Source of the DNA: Verrucomicrobiales bacterium | Lineage (GTDB): Bacteria; Verrucomicrobiota; Verrucomicrobiia; Methylacidiphilales; JAAUTS01 | Assembly: GCA_031279715.1 (NCBI GenBank) | Contig: JAITHY010000234.1 | Location: 1 to 5,333, forward strand | DNA: 5,333 bases | Direction of reading: 5' to 3' | Part shown: one piece after another, positions 4,448 to 5,333 of the stretch | Position numbering within the stretch: the stretch's first letter is position 1 | Layout of the letters: each line of letters opens with the position of its first letter | Notes under the pieces: model-generated | What the model was told of the DNA's origin: nothing | Seen by the model: only the letters and a program-made list of their open reading frames with translations | Database searches by the model: none | Program-made: the position numbers and the translations under genes

Positions 4448-5333
4448 ACGAAACCCACATCCGCCAGGTCGCTGACGAACTCAAGTTGCAACCGCGCCAG
4501 GTACTGGCCACCGCCGCTCTCATCGGCGAGGGCGGCACGGTCCCTTTCATCGCGCGCTACCGCAAGGAAGCCACCGGCTCGCTCGACGAAGTCGCCATCA
4601 CCAAAATTCGCGACCGCATGGCGCAACTCGCCGAGCTTGACGCCCGCAGGGACGCGATTTTGAAATCGCTCGACGAACGCAAACTGCTCACCGACGCGTT
4701 GAAAAAATCCATCACCGAGGCGCTGACCATGACGCGGTTGGAGGACCTGTACCAACCCCACCGCCCCAAGCGCCGGACCCGCGCCACCATTGCCCGCGAA
4801 GCCGGTCTGGAGTCGCTCGCCGATTTTCTTTGGGAGCAAAATCCAGCCGCTGACGTTGACGCCGAGGCGAAAAAATTCATCAGCGCCGGGCGGGAAATCG
4901 CTGACGCTGACCAAGCCCTCGCCGGAGCGCGCGACATCCTCGCCGAGCGCGTCAGCGACGACGCCGGAGCGCGCGAGCAAATGCGCCAGCTCTACCGCGC
5001 CATCGCCCTCATCCGCAGCAAGATCATCACCGGCAAGGAAGAGGCGGCGGCGAAATTCAAGGACTATTTTGATTGGAAAGAGTCATTGTCAGCGGCGCCC
5101 TCGCACCGTGTTCTCGCCATGCGCCGCGGCGAGGCCGAGGGTTTTCTCATGGTTCGCATCCAGCCTGACGAGGCGGAGGCGACCGCGTTATTATCATCAA
5201 TTTTTGTTAAAAATAACTCAGTTTCCGGCCGGCAAACCCGACTTGCGGTCGAGGACAGTTACAAGCGGCTGCTCGGCCCGGCCATTGAGGTTGAAATGCG
5301 CCTGGAATCCAAAAAACGCGCTGACGATGAGGC
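4444..5333 (+). CDS. tex: Tex, S1-type RNA-binding transcription accessory protein, N-terminal part (runs off right edge)
   Basis: The first 296 codons are present, of a family usually about 750-800 residues long. Family signatures are unmistakable: GEGGTVPFIARYRKEATGSL (about residues 28-47), the helical segment with RLEDLYQPHRPKRRTRATIA (about 99-118), LAGARDILAER (about 159-169) and ITGKEEAAAKFKDYFDW followed by PSHRVLAMRRGEAEG (about 195-236). The YqgF-like nuclease-fold, helix-hairpin-helix and S1 domains lie beyond the edge. Tex is a conserved cytosolic nucleic-acid-binding protein linked to transcription in several bacteria; its exact role is not settled. ATG 4444 starts the conserved N terminus, but the only Shine-Dalgarno is better placed for ATG 4433. 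Residues about 249-261 (5188-5226) use unusually AT-rich codons compared with their surroundings. Eight copies of the CGCTGAC/GTCAGCG motif lie in this part of the gene. Confidence 0.95.
   Translation, partial: MNETHIRQVADELKLQPRQVLATAALIGEGGTVPFIARYRKEATGSLDEVAITKIRDRMAQLAELDARRDAILKSLDERKLLTDALKKSITEALTMTRLEDLYQPHRPKRRTRATIAREAGLESLADFLWEQNPAADVDAEAKKFISAGREIADADQALAGARDILAERVSDDAGAREQMRQLYRAIALIRSKIITGKEEAAAKFKDYFDWKESLSAAPSHRVLAMRRGEAEGFLMVRIQPDEAEATALLSSIFVKNNSVSGRQTRLAVEDSYKRLLGPAIEVEMRLESKKRADDE

Larger units (their letters stand above)
58..5325. repeat. Highly iterated short motif GTCAGCG(G) / (C)CGCTGAC, 32 copies
   Basis: Exact 7-mer starts on the plus strand as GTCAGCG: 105, 160, 204, 498, 1531, 1967, 2647, 3121, 3278, 3514, 3577, 3793, 3835, 3950, 4951, 5088. 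As CGCTGAC: 59, 1452, 1947, 2147, 3026, 3044, 3173, 3270, 3447, 3506, 4470, 4721, 4848, 4899, 4905, 5319. Eighteen extend to GTCAGCGG/CCGCTGAC. At least ten further sites differ at one base (for example CGCTGAT at 2374, 2556 and 3371; ATCAGCGG at 2830). Orientation is balanced 16:16. Copies occur in genes on both strands, in all reading frames and between genes. Five of the 8-mers extend to ATTGTCAGCGG. The spread fits a genome-wide iterated motif such as an uptake sequence or HIP1-like element; it is not a CRISPR or tandem repeat. Confidence 0.85.

Noticed and set aside
4393..4980. Minus-strand open frame of 195 codons
   Set aside because: It is antisense to tex, whose plus-strand product is unmistakable.
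58..5325. CRISPR array or tandem repeat as the explanation for the repeated motif
   Set aside because: Copies are only 7-8 bases long, irregularly spaced, in both orientations and inside conserved genes.

Overview
The window suggests a free-living Gram-negative bacterium of moderately high GC. The closest guess is the Verrucomicrobiota or a neighbouring PVC-type lineage. This rests on a very large exported protein with a passenger-type beta-strand repeat, a clan AA aspartic protease, a hairpin-rich intergenic repeat and a lipoprotein with a classical lipobox. It is an inference from gene style; no marker gene here fixes the taxon.

Layout. Positions 1-1433 (minus strand) hold the first 477 codons of a secreted beta-helix/autotransporter-like protein that runs off the left edge. 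Thirteen bases upstream of it, also on the minus strand, is a small ribbon-helix-helix (RHH)-like gene (1447-1634) broken by one base in a run of seven A. Facing away from it is an apparently intact RHH protein on the plus strand (1716-1952). Positions 1953-2207 are intergenic: an inverted-repeat hairpin, a GC-rich hairpin-bearing repeat and possibly a 20-codon ORF. A plus-strand cluster follows: a clan AA aspartic protease with an apparent internal deletion (2208-2546), the bifunctional riboflavin enzyme ribD (2551-3552) and a small GGQ-domain ribosome-rescue factor (3549-3932, overlapping ribD by ATGA). The cluster ends at a strong bidirectional terminator (3936-3966) shared with a convergent small lipoprotein gene (3984-4322, minus). 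A divergent promoter region (4323-4443) then leads into the first 296 codons of tex, which runs off the right edge.

The most striking feature is not a gene. The 7-mer GTCAGCG (or its complement CGCTGAC) occurs 32 times by hand count, 16 in each orientation, and 18 of these are the 8-mer GTCAGCGG/CCGCTGAC. About 0.65 copies of the 7-mer would be expected by chance with equal base frequencies. Copies lie in coding and non-coding DNA, in all three reading frames, in the loop of the terminator, as an inverted pair just after a stop codon, and as two perfect 15-base palindromes inside ribD. This resembles DNA-uptake sequences (Neisseriaceae DUS, Pasteurellaceae USS) or cyanobacterial HIP1, but I do not recognise this motif from any described system. 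It is missing from the AT-rich N-terminal two thirds of the exported protein gene (506-1450) and from the lipoprotein and promoter region (3958-4469), which suggests that parts of the window are newer or under different constraint.
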